DNA of 64,000 nucleotides from Chitinophagaceae bacterium DXS (lineage in GTDB: Bacteria; Bacteroidota; Bacteroidia; Chitinophagales; Chitinophagaceae). The translations under genes were made by a program, and so were the position numbers. Where the stretch lies: positions 2,505,677-2,569,676 of the forward strand of contig CP128386.1 in NCBI GenBank assembly GCA_030345135.1, read 5' to 3'. The notes under the pieces were generated by a model, which was not told the origin of the DNA, searched no databases, and saw only the letters and a program-made list of their open reading frames with translations. Shown piece by piece: positions 54,008-62,558 of the stretch. Position 1 is the stretch's first letter. Each line of letters starts with the position of its first letter.

Positions 54008-54040
54008 TTGCTCAAAGCTGACAGCTTTCCCTTACTTTTG
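54008..54040 (+). promoter_or_regulatory. Promoter of the DUF4105 gene
   Basis: TTG (54008-54010), 22 bases, TACTTTTG (54033-54040), 26 bases before the ATG. The TTG is part of an AGCTGATTGCTCAAAGCTGA word-repeat tract. Confidence 0.5.
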
Positions 54041-54066
54041 GTGCAGTTAAAGAAGCTGTAGACAAA

Positions 54067-55218
54067 ATGAAACAACTGACATCGCTTTTGGTAGCCTTAT
54101 TTCTTCTCTTTACCCAAAGCGTTTTTTCCCAGGGAGATAGCACACACGTTAGATTAAGTGTATTAACCCTCGAACCGGGCAATGAATTATACTCCACTTT
54201 TGGTCATAGTGCCATCAGGTTTATTGATAGCACTTATCACAAAGATCTTGTGTTTAATTGGGGCACTTTTGATTTCAGTGATCCTGACTTTTATTCAAAA
54301 TTCGTCCGCGGAAAGCTTGACTATTTTCTTTCTGTTGAACCCTTCGAGAGTTTTCTAGAAGTCTATAAAGAAGAGAAACGCAGCATTTGGGAACAGGAGC
54401 TGACCATAAGCGAAGGAAAAAAACATGCATTAATCCGCGCCCTCCAAAACAATCTTGCAGATGGCAACCGTTATTACAAGTATGACATCCTTGCTGACAA
54501 CTGCACTACCCGAATTCGTGACCTGTTATTCAATAACTTAAAGGATCTCAAAGTAATCGACTCGTTGACTGATCGCGGTATCACCTATAGAAATCTTCTC
54601 CATGAATATCTGGATGAAGGTGCCAAACCGTGGAGCAAGCTTGGAATTGATATTTTATTGGGAAGTAAGCTGGACAAGCCTGTTTCAAATTACACCGCAA
54701 TGTTCCTTCCCGACTATGTTATGCAGGGGCTTGATATGAGCAATTATTCTCAGACCGAAGAGATTTCGCCTGCCAAAATGATCTACTCAGCCAACCCGCC
54801 GGACATCAAAACATGGAAATACGCCCCATTAATGATTTTTAGCATTTGTTGTGTATTGCTGTTCATCATTTCATTGTTACATAAAAGATGGGCTGTTGTT
54901 ATTACTAAGTTTTTTGACTCATTCTTTTTATATCTCACGGGTATCCTGGGCATCTTCCTGATCTTCATGTGGTTTGGAACAGATCATACTGAATGCAGAA
55001 ATAATTTTAATCTTTTATGGGCTTTGCCAACCAACTTCATTGTGGCATTCTTTATCTGGAAAAGACCGTTGTGGGTTAGAAAATATTTTTTTATTGTTGC
55101 ATTGATTTACGGATTATTCCTTTTAAGCTGGTTCTGGATTCCCCAGCAAATAAACATTGCTCTTATTCCAATTGTACTGTTTCTTGCCTTACGATGTTCA
55201 AAACTGGCGTCTAACTGA
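54067..55218 (+). CDS. DUF4105 (Lnb-N-like) membrane protein
   Basis: 383 aa. Signal peptide (TSLLVALFLLFTQSVFSQ), DUF4105/Lnb N-terminal periplasmic domain (about 25-215) with LSVLTLEPGNELYSTFGHSA, FNWGTFDF, VRGKLDYFL and YYKYDILADNCTTRIRDLL (an NlpC/P60-like Cys-His pair: the Cys in DNCTTR and the His in FGHSA), then four C-terminal transmembrane helices (about 255-380). The soluble domain is likely a peptidase or amidase-like fold in the periplasm; substrate unknown. Confidence 0.87.
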   Translation: MKQLTSLLVALFLLFTQSVFSQGDSTHVRLSVLTLEPGNELYSTFGHSAIRFIDSTYHKDLVFNWGTFDFSDPDFYSKFVRGKLDYFLSVEPFESFLEVYKEEKRSIWEQELTISEGKKHALIRALQNNLADGNRYYKYDILADNCTTRIRDLLFNNLKDLKVIDSLTDRGITYRNLLHEYLDEGAKPWSKLGIDILLGSKLDKPVSNYTAMFLPDYVMQGLDMSNYSQTEEISPAKMIYSANPPDIKTWKYAPLMIFSICCVLLFIISLLHKRWAVVITKFFDSFFLYLTGILGIFLIFMWFGTDHTECRNNFNLLWALPTNFIVAFFIWKRPLWVRKYFFIVALIYGLFLLSWFWIPQQINIALIPIVLFLALRCSKLASN

Positions 55219-55307
55219 CGGTAGCAAATGCCGTATTGTAAATTTCCGGCGGAAGGATAATTATCCTGAACTTCTGCTAACTGCCCTGAGATGATAATAC
55301 ATTTCTT

Positions 55308-56105
55308 ATGGAGAAATATTTTCAGTACGGAGCTGCCAGCTTTCATTATATTACGGAAGGCAAAGGCAAAAATGTTGTTTTGTTGCATGGATTTGCGGAA
55401 GACGCTCATATTTGGGATAAACAGATCGCTTTTCTAAAAGAACACTGTAAGGTTATTGCCATAGATCTTCCCGGGTCCGGAGAGTCGGGGATGCTTGAGG
55501 GTGATAATATTGGTATTGAGGACTACGCTGACAGTGTCTATGCCATCTTGCAACATGAAAAGGCAGATAATTGTATTTTGCTGGGGCATAGTCTCGGCGG
55601 CTATATAACACTGGCTTTTGCAGAAAAGTACCCGGAAGTGCTTTCTGGTTTTGGCCTGGTGCATTCCACTGCATTCGCGGATAGTGAAGAGAAGAAAAAT
55701 GTGCGGAAAAAAGGTATTGAAATGATTGGACAATACGGTTCATATCCTTTTGTAAAGAACACTACACCCAATCTTTTCTCAAATAAATACAAAGCAGAAC
55801 ATCCTGACGACGTTAAAACACTAGGCGAAAGCGGCAATAATTTCGCGCCGGAGGCGTTACAACAATATTATGCCGCAATGATGAACAGACCCGACAGAAC
55901 GCATGTTTTGTCAGGCAGCAAAACACCTGTTTTGTTTATCTTAGGAAGGGATGACGTTGCAGCTCCCATTCAGGACGTGCTACAGCAAGTGCATTTGCCA
56001 AAGCGATCTCACATCCATATTCTTGAAAATACCGGCCACATGGGAATGTGGGAGGCAACCGATCTTGTAAATTCATATCTCCTGGACTTTATTGCAGGAA
56101 TATAA
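55308..56105 (+). CDS. Alpha/beta hydrolase
   Basis: 265 aa, cytoplasmic (no signal peptide). Oxyanion region VVLLHGFAEDAHIWDKQ, nucleophile Ser in LLGHSLGGYI (about residue 90), Asp in FILGRDDVAAP and His in ENTGHMGMWE. Cap region between about 120 and 190. Similar to esterase or haloperoxidase-like members; substrate unknown. Its stop lies 14 bases before the ATG of the next gene, so the two may be co-transcribed. Confidence 0.9.
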   Translation: MEKYFQYGAASFHYITEGKGKNVVLLHGFAEDAHIWDKQIAFLKEHCKVIAIDLPGSGESGMLEGDNIGIEDYADSVYAILQHEKADNCILLGHSLGGYITLAFAEKYPEVLSGFGLVHSTAFADSEEKKNVRKKGIEMIGQYGSYPFVKNTTPNLFSNKYKAEHPDDVKTLGESGNNFAPEALQQYYAAMMNRPDRTHVLSGSKTPVLFILGRDDVAAPIQDVLQQVHLPKRSHIHILENTGHMGMWEATDLVNSYLLDFIAGI

Positions 56106-56118
56106 TCCAGATGTTGAA

Positions 56119-58746
56119 ATGATCAGGAATTTATTGTTATTGTTATTTTGCTGTTTTCTGTTAACCAACGCTTTTGCCACACATATAGCCGGAGGCGAGC
56201 TGTTCTATGAATATATGGGCCCCGGAGCAACACCAGGAAACAGCTTATATAAAGTAACAATGCGGCTTTTCAGGGAATGTTCATCCACCGGTCAAACCCT
56301 TGAAACCGAATCGGTAACGATTGGCATATACAATGGAGAGACAATGAGCGAGGCGGCTACCCCCGTATATCTTCCCCGCCAGGGAAATATTTCTTCCATA
56401 AGAGCCAATTCAAACACCATTCCGTGTCTTAGCACACCTGTGGACGTCTGCTACCAGGTTGGAATTTTCTCTGCAGATATCACGCTTCCGGACATACCAG
56501 AAGGCTATATATTGTCCTGGATCAGATACAGTCGCCAAAATTCAGTAAACATCGCAAATCCGTCCGGAGCGATATTTATTACATCTATTCCCGGAACCAA
56601 AATGCTTCCCCAGGGACAACATAACAGCAGTCCCGAATTTGTGATGAAGGATACTGTTTTGGTATGCCGGGATAACAACTTCAATCTTGATTTTAGCGCG
56701 AAAGATCCGGATAGCGATTCTCTCAGCTACGCCTTTTGCACGGCCTATACAGGCGGTAATGACAGGGATCCTAATCCTGCCCCCACCGCGATACTATCTC
56801 TTACACAAATACGGTATACATCAGGTTTCAGCGGAACAAGCCCGCTTGGAAGCCTCGTTAAAATAGATCCGCGCACAGGAAAAATAAGCGGTAAAGCACC
56901 AGCAGTCGCGGGCGGTTATGTGGTTAACGTTTGTGTAACCGAGTGGAGAAATGGCGTGGCGATAAACGTTCATCATAAGGACTTCATCCTGAAAGTGGGC
57001 AACTGCGATTTTGCTGCGGCAATGCTGCCGGAAAAAATAATGTCCTGCGACTCCTTCACAGCTTCTTTTGAAAACGGCTCTCTTTCCTCCAGCATTCTGG
57101 GTTATCTATGGGATTTTGGCGATAAAAACACTACAAGTGACACTTCAACAAACCCCACTCCCACACATACATTCAAAGACACTGGCATCTATGCAGTAAA
57201 ATTAATCGTCTACGGCAAAAACGGCTGCGTTGACTCAGGGGTTACCAACGTGTATGTATACCCTGGTTTTACGCCGAATTTCACGTTCAGGGGTTCGTGC
57301 TATCAGTCGCCATTTTATTTTAGTGATGCATCCGTCACCAGATATGGCACAGTAAATAGCTGGGACTGGGATTTTGGCGACCTTGTGGCAACCAATGATA
57401 CTTCTCACCTGAAAAATCCTGCATACCTGTACCCGGATACATCAACCCGTACAGTTACATTTACCGCAAGAACGAGCAAAGGGTGCGAAAAAACAATTAC
57501 AAAAGCTGTGGTTGTGCGGGACAGGCCTGATGGTTACTTCGCATTCAGAGATACGCTTATCTGTAACATAGATACGTTGCAATTGATAGCCAATACAACC
57601 GCGGCTATTTCCTGGCAGCCTTCTGCCTCCAACGTTATTTTAAATCCGGATAGTTATACGCCGCTTGTATTCCCTAAAAAAGACACCTGGTTTGTGGCCT
57701 CTCTTACTGAAAATGGCTGTAAGGGAGATGATTCGGTTTTAGTAAGGGTGATAGATAAAGTGTTGCTTAATTTAGGTCCGGATACAACCATTTGCGCTAC
57801 AGACACAATTCATTTTAATCCGGCAACAAATGCACTTTATTTTAACTGGGCACCTTTACATGCGGTTAGTGACCCGGACATAGCAAACCCGTTCGCTGTT
57901 CCTGTCAGCACCTCCACCACCTACCAGTTGCATGCAAGTGTAGGCAAATGTTTTGCAGATGATCAGATTGTTGTAAGAACGGCTCCTTATCCAAAGGCTT
58001 ATGCCGGGCTGGACACGAGCATCTGTTTCGGAACTTCGGCAACTTTACATGGTACAGTCACTGGTGCTTATTTTTCATGGAATCCTCCGAATCTGCTCCT
58101 GAATCCGAGGTCGTTGAATCCTCAGGCTGCGCCAACAGGCACTACATCATTCATACTTACCGTAACAGATAATGCGGGGTGCCCGAAACCGGTGTCTGAT
58201 ACAATGATTATAAATGTTATTCCGCAGGTGAGAGCCAATGCCGGCCGCGATACGAACATTGTGGCAGGACAACCTCTACAACTGAATGCCACCGGCGGTA
58301 ACACCTATTATTGGTCACCATCCATCGGAATGAATAACCCACTAATCCCCAACCCGGTAGTAACTTTAGGTGCTTCTTATGACAGCATCAGATACCGGGT
58401 GAGAGTGAGTATTGAACCTCCGGGATGTTTTGCAGAAGATGACATAAAAGTCACCATCTTTAAAACCGCACCTGATATTTTTATCCCAACCGCATTCACT
58501 CCAAACGGCGATGGCCGGAATGATATATTACGGCCTGTGTTAGCGGGCATGCAACGTTTCAATTACTTTAGAATCTATAACCGGTGGGGACAACTGCTGT
58601 TCAGTACCACAGAACAAGGTGCAGGATGGGATGGATCATTCGGCAGCCAGGAACAACCTGCGGGAACTTATGTGTTTATGGCGCAGGGAGTAGATTACCA
58701 GGGAAAAGTAATTGATAAGAAAGGAACAGTGGTACTAATAAGATAG
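56119..58746 (+). CDS. Large secreted PKD-domain protein with CHU_C (type B T9SS) C-terminus
   Basis: 875 aa. Signal peptide (MIRNLLLLLFCCFLLTNAFA), an N-terminal region with many beta strands (THIAGGELFYEYMGPGATPG and VTMRLFRECSSTG, about 25-300), two PKD domains (ILGYLWDFGDKNTTSDTSTN near 330 and NSWDWDFGDLVATNDTSHLK near 415), Ig-like segments rich in YFSWNPPNLLLNP motifs, and a CHU_C domain at the end (FIPTAFTPNGDGRNDILRPV, YNRWGQLLFSTTEQGAGWDG and QPAGTYVFMAQ). The last is the gliding-motility-associated sorting domain used by the type IX secretion system. Start set at ATG 56119. Surface or extracellular, probably adhesive. Confidence 0.9.
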   Translation: MIRNLLLLLFCCFLLTNAFATHIAGGELFYEYMGPGATPGNSLYKVTMRLFRECSSTGQTLETESVTIGIYNGETMSEAATPVYLPRQGNISSIRANSNTIPCLSTPVDVCYQVGIFSADITLPDIPEGYILSWIRYSRQNSVNIANPSGAIFITSIPGTKMLPQGQHNSSPEFVMKDTVLVCRDNNFNLDFSAKDPDSDSLSYAFCTAYTGGNDRDPNPAPTAILSLTQIRYTSGFSGTSPLGSLVKIDPRTGKISGKAPAVAGGYVVNVCVTEWRNGVAINVHHKDFILKVGNCDFAAAMLPEKIMSCDSFTASFENGSLSSSILGYLWDFGDKNTTSDTSTNPTPTHTFKDTGIYAVKLIVYGKNGCVDSGVTNVYVYPGFTPNFTFRGSCYQSPFYFSDASVTRYGTVNSWDWDFGDLVATNDTSHLKNPAYLYPDTSTRTVTFTARTSKGCEKTITKAVVVRDRPDGYFAFRDTLICNIDTLQLIANTTAAISWQPSASNVILNPDSYTPLVFPKKDTWFVASLTENGCKGDDSVLVRVIDKVLLNLGPDTTICATDTIHFNPATNALYFNWAPLHAVSDPDIANPFAVPVSTSTTYQLHASVGKCFADDQIVVRTAPYPKAYAGLDTSICFGTSATLHGTVTGAYFSWNPPNLLLNPRSLNPQAAPTGTTSFILTVTDNAGCPKPVSDTMIINVIPQVRANAGRDTNIVAGQPLQLNATGGNTYYWSPSIGMNNPLIPNPVVTLGASYDSIRYRVRVSIEPPGCFAEDDIKVTIFKTAPDIFIPTAFTPNGDGRNDILRPVLAGMQRFNYFRIYNRWGQLLFSTTEQGAGWDGSFGSQEQPAGTYVFMAQGVDYQGKVIDKKGTVVLIR

Positions 58747-59135
58747 TAAGAGAGTAAGATAGTAAGATAGTAAGACATGTAAGACGTGTAAGATAGTAAG
58801 AGGGGAGAATATGGGAAGATTTATATTTGGAGGTTGAATGGTGGTTAGTGGGGATAATAAAAGAGGATGAAATGGAAGACAGTGGATGAAGATTTATCTG
58901 TTGAAGATTTGGGGCTTTATCTTTTGTTTTGCAATTACTGTTGGCAATTCAATGTCATTTTCTTAAGCGGACACAAAAAACAAAGCAAGCCTAAAATCAG
59001 GTACTTCGTACCCGTCCGAATGCGCATTCGGCGCGGGCGGGCTTCGTAAATCGTACTTGATAAATTCCAATTATTCTTAAGGATACGACGTTGATTGGCA
59101 ATTCCCAGGCATCTATAAAAAAGAATACATTACTT
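58747..59135. repeat. Gap with GTAAGA words and a GC-rich palindrome
   Basis: AGATAGTAAGAGAGTAAGAT words (58741-58801), then unique DNA with a 60-codon open frame (58867-59049) that looks non-coding. GTACTTCGTA words near 59000 are interrupted by a GC-rich palindrome (59011-59041) and resume as CTTCGTAAATCGTACTTG. Confidence 0.7.
59011..59041. repeat. GC-rich palindromic insert
   Basis: Contains the perfect 16-bp palindrome CCGAATGCGCATTCGG (59016-59031) inside CCCGT ... CGCGGGCGGG. It splits a TACTTCGTA/CTTCGTAAATCGTAC tract, as an insertion would. Confidence 0.75.
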
Positions 59136-59894
59136 ATGAGTAAAACGATATTGGTTACAGGAGCAACTTCCGGATTTGGAAAAGCAATTGCAACAAAATT
59201 TGCAGCAGCAGGCTGGCGCTGCATTATTACAGGCCGGAGAAAAGATAAACTGGAAGCACTTGCAGACGAGCTTGCAGCTTCGTATAAAACGGAAGTACGC
59301 GGACTTGTTTTTGATGTCCAGGATAAAGCACAGGTTTTTGCCGAGATGAAAAATCTTCCCGTGGAATGGAGCATTATTGATGTGCTGGTTAACAACGCCG
59401 GACTTGCACTGGGGCGCGACAGTTTTGATGAAGCATCACTGGATGATTGGGATACAATGATAGATACGAATGTGAAGGGACTGCTATACATGTCTAAAGC
59501 AGTGCTGCCTGGCATGGTCTCAAGAAAAAAGGGACATATCATTAACATTGGCTCAACGGCCGGAAAGGAAGTGTACTTAAACGGCAATGCCTACTGCGCC
59601 AGCAAACATGCTGTTGATGCTATTAGCAAAGCCCAGAGAATGGACCTGCTTCCATACAAAATAAAAGTTACTGCAATTCACCCCGGAGCCGCAGAAACTG
59701 AATTCTCCACTGTCCGTTTTAAAGGCGATCAGCAGAAAGCCGATGCAGTGTATGAAGGCTATGAACCACTTCATGCTGAAGACATTGCGGACACTGTTTT
59801 TTATTGCGCCAATCTTCCCGAACATGTATGCATTAATGACCTGGTGATCACGTGTACGGCACAGGCAAATTCGTTTTACACACATAAAAGCTGA
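59136..59894 (+). CDS. SDR-family NADP-dependent 3-hydroxy acid dehydrogenase (YdfG-like)
   Basis: 252 aa classical SDR. TGATSGFGKAIATKFAAAGW cofactor motif, IITGRRKDKLEAL (Arg-Arg favours NADP), VLVNNAGLALGRDSFDEASL, catalytic Ser in NIGSTAGKEVY, and YCASKHAVDAISKAQRMDLL with Tyr-Lys. IHPGAAETEFSTVRFKGDQQ is typical of the YdfG/serine dehydrogenase branch. Start set at ATG 59136, directly before the Rossmann strand; the frame is open 15 codons upstream. Confidence 0.92.
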   Translation: MSKTILVTGATSGFGKAIATKFAAAGWRCIITGRRKDKLEALADELAASYKTEVRGLVFDVQDKAQVFAEMKNLPVEWSIIDVLVNNAGLALGRDSFDEASLDDWDTMIDTNVKGLLYMSKAVLPGMVSRKKGHIINIGSTAGKEVYLNGNAYCASKHAVDAISKAQRMDLLPYKIKVTAIHPGAAETEFSTVRFKGDQQKADAVYEGYEPLHAEDIADTVFYCANLPEHVCINDLVITCTAQANSFYTHKS

Positions 59895-60065
59895 AAGCTT
59901 AAAGCCTAAAGCTTAGAACCAGCTGATCGAAAGTTTTAAGTTGTACGTTATACGTGGTACGTTTATCTAAGCGGATGGAAGAAGCTGAAAGCTTGAAGAA
60001 AGTTATAAGTCGTACGTTATACGTTGTACGTTTATCTAAGCGAAGGGTGAGGCGTAACCATAAGC
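59895..60065. repeat. Leader of array 2: duplicated TACGTTATACGT tract
   Basis: AGCTTAAAGCCTAAAGCTTAG words, then two copies of TACGTTATACGTnGTACGTT followed by TATCTAAGCG (59943-59972 and 60013-60042), 70 bases apart. Confidence 0.75.
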
Positions 60066-61496
60066 ATTGTACTCTTGCCCGTAGGGCATTAAGCTCAGTA
60101 GAAAAACATATAATAAAGCACGTCTTGTCCGTAGGACATTAACAGATACAGACAAGATCATTCAACTCAAAATATAAGGCAATGCTGGAATTGTGAATAA
60201 ACTTGCTGATAGCTGATAGCTAAGCCAACAGCTCAACCAAAGCTTTGTATTCTTGCCCGTAGGGCATTAAGCTCAATAGAGAAAAAACACACCCGGATTA
60301 TCTTGTCCGTAGGACATTAACAGATACAGACAAGATCATTTCAACCCAAAATATAAGGCAATGCTGGAATTGTGAATACACTTGCTGATAGCTGATAGCT
60401 AAGCCGACAGCTCAAATCAAAGCTTTGTATTCTTGCCCGTAGGGCATTAAGCTCAATAGAGAAAAAACACACTTGGATTATCTTGTCCGTAGGACATTAA
60501 CAGATGCAGACAAGATCATTTCAACTCAAAATATAAGGCAATGCTGGAATTGTGAATACACCTGCTGATAGCTGATAGCTAATAGCTGACAGCTCAAACA
60601 AAGCTTTGTACTCTTGCCCGTAGGGCATTAAGCTCAATAGAGAAAAAACACACTTGGATTATCTTGTCCGTAGGAATTAACAGATGCAGACAAGATCATT
60701 TCAACTCAAAATATAAGGCAATGCTGGAATTGTGAATACACTTGCTGATAGCTGATAGCTAATAGCTGACAGCTCAACCAAAGCTTTGTATTCTTGCCCG
60801 TAGGGCATTAAGCTCAATAGAGAAAAAACACACCCGGATTATCTTGTCCGTAGGACATTAACAAATACAGACAAGATCATTTCAACCCAAAATATAAGGC
60901 AATGCTGGAATTGTGGATACACCTGCTGATAGCTAATAGCTAAGCTGACAGCTCAAACCAAAGCTGACAGCTCAAACCAAAGCTTTGTATTCTTGCCCGT
61001 AGGGCATTAAGCTCAATAGAGAAAAAACACACTTGGATTATCTTGTCCGTAGGACATTAACAGATGCAGACAAGATCATTTCAACCCAAAATATAAGGCA
61101 ATGCTGGAATTGTGGATACACCTGCTGATAGCTAATAGCTAAGCTGACAGCTCAAACCAAAGCTTTGTATTCTTGCCCGTAGGGCATTAAGCTCAATAGA
61201 GAAAAAACACACTTGGATTATCTTGTCCGTAGGACATTAACAGATGCAGACAAGATCATTTCAACTCAAAATATAAGGCAATGCTGGAATTGTGAATAAA
61301 CTTGCTGATAGCTAATAGCTGACAACTCAACCAAAGCTTTGTACTCTTGCCCGAAGGGCATTAAGCTCAATAGAGAAAAAACACACCCGGATTATCTTGT
61401 CCGTAGGACATTAACAGATGCAGACAAGATCATTTCAACCCAAAATATAAGGCAATGCTGGAATTGTGAATACACTTGCTGATAGCTGACAACTCA
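60066..61496. repeat. Array 2: eight paired-palindrome units, about 180 bp each
   Basis: TGCCCGTAGGGCA starts at 60076, 60254, 60434, 60615, 60795, 60994, 61174 and 61348 (loop GAA in the last). TGTCCGTAGGACA follows exactly 50 bases later in every unit (60126, 60304, 60484, 60665, 60845, 61044, 61224, 61398); the unit-4 copy has lost one C. Units are 174-181 bp except one of 199 bp, which carries a 19-base duplication of AGCTGACAGCTCAAACCAA. Each unit also has TTAAGCTCAATAGAGAAAAA, ATATAAGGCAATGCTGGAAT and an AGCTGATAGCT word tail. No open frame runs through it. Confidence 0.95.
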
Positions 61497-62558
61497 ATGC
61501 ACATGCATTACCGGAGGAACCACCGCGTCCTGGGGCGGGCCAAATCTTGGATCGTGAAGAAAACTGCTGTCGGTTAATGTGTAAAGAAAAGCTGTGATCT
61601 GTCCTATTTCAAAGTTGGATAATGGAATGCCATTACGGACAAGACTGTCTGTATTTTTCATTTTTACAACGGACGACCTGTAGTGGTTAAAAACTTCGTA
61701 CGTGCTGTAAAAACGGCCATCATGCAAATAGGGAGCTGTAACCATCACATTGCGCAAGCTGGGCACTTTAAACTTTAATGAATCGGCAGACAGACGGGTA
61801 ATACGCATGCGGCCGACATCATTAATAAAACTATCAAGATCAACCCCGATGTTCCGGTATGTATAGTCAGAAAATAAAGGCTCGGTATGACAGGATGCGC
61901 ATTTCTTTTTAAAAAGATCATAACCCAATCTCTCCGGCAGGTTAAAGCTCACTTCTCCGCGCCTTACTTTATCATACTTACTGTTTGAACTTACCATCAT
62001 CAGCAGAAACTGGCTCAGCGCTTTGGACATCTTTTGTGTATTGATGTCCTCATCTCCAAATGCAGCTTTAAACATTTTACGGTAGGTTGTATCGGCCCGT
62101 AGTTTTGCCAATACGTTATTGAGCGTCTCCCCCATTTCGTTTGTCGCAGTAATTGGCGCTAACGGCTGAAGATCCAGGTGATTGATCCCACCATCATGCA
62201 TAAACTCTTTTTGCCAGGCAAGGTTGAAAAGTCCGGGTGCATTGCGTGTTGTTAATGAATTATTGACGCCATGGCTCAGATTGTGATCATATGTTGCGAA
62301 GGCAGCAAATTGCTGATGACAACTTGAACAGGGGAAATTTCCATCGACACTTAGCCGTCCGTCATAAAACAATTTTCGTCCCAGTTCAAACCCTTCTTTT
62401 GTAAGTGGATTTTGTGAAAAATCGTACACAGGTTGCGGCCATCCTTCCGGAACAACAAACGCAAGTGAAGTTGTTGCAGGCGCTTGCTTTTTCTCAACAA
62501 AAGACGTTGCTATGCATACAAGCACGGTAAGCAATATGGTAATGCAGGCAATCCTCAT
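61494..62558 (-). CDS. Dihaem cytochrome c peroxidase family protein, MbnH-like
   Basis: 354 aa. Signal peptide (RIACITILLTVLVCIATSF). Two c-type haem sites: C77-x2-C80-H81 (CSSCHQQF) and C220-x2-C223-H224 (CASCHTEPLF). FELGRKLFYDGRLS, NAPGLFNLAWQKEFMHDGG, and VPSLRNVMVTAPYLHDGRF are typical of the MauG/CcpA superfamily. Partner of the MbnP gene, whose stop overlaps its start by 4 bases (ATGA). In characterised pairs MbnH oxidises a Trp of MbnP to kynurenine; the same role is inferred here. Its TGA stop lies in the edge of array 2. Periplasmic. Confidence 0.9.
   Translation of the reverse strand: MRIACITILLTVLVCIATSFVEKKQAPATTSLAFVVPEGWPQPVYDFSQNPLTKEGFELGRKLFYDGRLSVDGNFPCSSCHQQFAAFATYDHNLSHGVNNSLTTRNAPGLFNLAWQKEFMHDGGINHLDLQPLAPITATNEMGETLNNVLAKLRADTTYRKMFKAAFGDEDINTQKMSKALSQFLLMMVSSNSKYDKVRRGEVSFNLPERLGYDLFKKKCASCHTEPLFSDYTYRNIGVDLDSFINDVGRMRITRLSADSLKFKVPSLRNVMVTAPYLHDGRFYSTYEVFNHYRSSVVKMKNTDSLVRNGIPLSNFEIGQITAFLYTLTDSSFLHDPRFGPPQDAVVPPVMHVH

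Noticed and set aside
58867-59049. 60-codon plus-strand frame after the CHU_C gene
   Set aside because: No family similarity, its end is the GC-rich insert, and no start signal is seen.
60066-61496. CRISPR array or integron attC array
   Set aside because: Units repeat over their whole length with no variable spacers, there are no cas or integrase genes, and no gene cassettes lie between the palindromes.
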